Shown here: piece by piece, positions 62,881-64,000 of the stretch
Layout of the letters: every line of letters starts with the position of its first letter
Numbering within the stretch: the stretch's first letter is position 1
NCBI GenBank assembly: GCA_023078555.1
Contig: CM041199.1
Coordinates: 3,406,513 to 3,470,512, forward strand
Source of the DNA: Ulva prolifera
Taxonomy: Eukaryota; Chlorophyta; Ulvophyceae; Ulvales; Ulvaceae
Direction of reading: 5' to 3'
Length of the DNA: 64,000 bases
The notes under the pieces: generated by a model
What the model was told of the DNA's origin: nothing
What the model saw: only the letters and a program-made list of their open reading frames with translations
Databases searched by the model: none
Position numbers and translations under genes: made by a program

Positions 62881-64000
62881 CTGGATTGTCTTTGAGATAC
62901 ACCATCCTCGTTCCGCGCGCCTTTGACGAAAAATGCTGCGTTGACACAGTTTCAGCTCTGAGGAGCGCAAAAATGAGGGAAAGTGCGCTGCGTGGTGTTC
63001 TTTTGGTGCATTTCGGCTTCGTCTCAATGCCACAAAGTGGCTGGAAGCACAGTGCAACCCCCGAGCAGATGACGTCGCATGGGACTCCAAACAACCAACC
63101 GAATGCATGGCTACACAGGTTCCTGTGCGTCCTCATAGCGCGCCCCTCTCAAGCACGCAAGCAGGAACGATAGGCTGATAAACGAGTGATTGCGATTCTG
63201 CTTCATGCTTTCGAATTGCTGCACGAAAGAGAGTTCATGCGTAAACAGAAGAGCCGCTGGTGCGATGTCCACATGCCAACTGGTAGCGAAGCTCTGTGCA
63301 GGTAGTGAATCACAGGATGCGCGGATAGTGATTCGCACAGCAGCTGCGAGCAGTTCATCACCATCGCCATCGAGCTGGCTATCTTGCACTGAAGAGCTGC
63401 AGTCGTGGTCGAGTCACAGCTGGAGTGAGGTCACGCCACCTGCATGCTGCCAAGGAGGCACCTGCACAGCACACCAGAAGGTGGCGGTGGCAGCATCAAA
63501 GTAGTTGCAGCGTAGAAATGTCATAGCACAGAGGTTCAGAGTGAAGGCTGTGCTGGCATGTGTGTGCGCGACTGAGACAGGCTGCTGCTGGCACCGTCAT
63601 GGCCAGCATGACTCTGCTACACTGCGCAGTGCTCACGTTCACCCATCTGCACTCAGATCAGGCAGCTATCTCAGAGACACGGGAAAGCCCTGCTGCTGAT
63701 GTCGGCATGCTGGGGAGCTCGCAAGCGATAGCACCAGGATGCGCTAAACCAACGCAGCTGTTGCACAGGGCTTGGCCAGTGGCAGGACTCCGGGACAGCT
63801 TCAATGCAAAAAATCTCAAATCATAAATAGCAATGCACAGCGAACCACCCATCACATGCCCGAGAGCTTCCGGGGCCAGCAGGCATCGCGTGGTGCCTTG
63901 GACACGATGTGGTGCGTCCGAGATCCACTGATCACGACGTTGCGATTGTTATGTTTTAGCACTATGCAGGGACACAGTTTTTAGTTCTGGTTGTTGTTGA
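62881..64000. other. Region without a recognised gene
   Basis: Only short frames on both strands; nothing supportable. Confidence 0.45.

Overview
This is a GC-rich eukaryotic nuclear window, most likely from an alga. Four genes have several exons with GT..AG introns. Of 23 donors I could place, 22 begin GTG (mostly GTGCG), and 20 of 22 acceptors end GCAG. The window also carries a non-LTR retrotransposon, terminal-inverted-repeat DNA transposons, a satellite array and many perfect palindromes. The retrotransposon 3' ends finish in TGTAA, the poly(A) signal known from chlorophyte green algae, so a green-alga-like host is my weak best guess. No ribosomal RNA, tRNA or organellar genes were recognised.

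Layout. (1) 103-9516, minus strand: most of an ABCC-type ABC transporter, 13 exons, running off the left edge inside NBD2, with an unusually long (about 490 residue) acidic/Ala-rich linker between NBD1 and TMD2. (2) 9.5-15.6 kb: gene-poor; holds a 1,580-bp hAT-like element (11229-12808) with 128-bp inverted repeats and an 8-bp target duplication, a palindrome cluster and scrambled retrotransposon pieces. (3) 15.6-20.5 kb: a non-LTR retrotransposon with an intact 1,199-aa ORF (RT plus a C-terminal restriction-like endonuclease), surrounded by tiny 5'-truncated copies of its own 3' end, two with clear 17-18 bp target duplications. (4) 22.4-27.8 kb: about 56 units of a 94/100-bp satellite. (5) 29.9-30.8 kb: 13 copies of a 27-bp palindrome in a regular array. 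(6) 34.2-51.7 kb: three tandem four-exon genes for DMT/EamA-family membrane transporters, the last two inside a roughly 7-kb duplication. (7) 51.7-53.1 kb: a second member of the hAT-like family, with its own 8-bp target duplication. (8) 53-58 kb: repeats and a strong hairpin. (9) 58308-60964: a secreted two-module cysteine-rich protein. (10) 62485-62880, minus: a possible small secreted protein.

The transporters (one ABCC, three DMT) and the secreted protein suggest a membrane and secretory setting but form no evident shared pathway. Much of the rest is made by mobile elements and tandem duplication. The most unusual features are the palindromic array and its covarying relative 8 kb away, the satellite, the polyA-less retrotransposon with very short dead copies, the exon-restricted similarity of the DMT genes, and introns whose ends carry CTGTGCGTG-type repeats and C-only tracts.

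Gene models were built by eye from reading frame, splice phase and comparison among paralogues. They are phase-consistent but not backed by transcripts.
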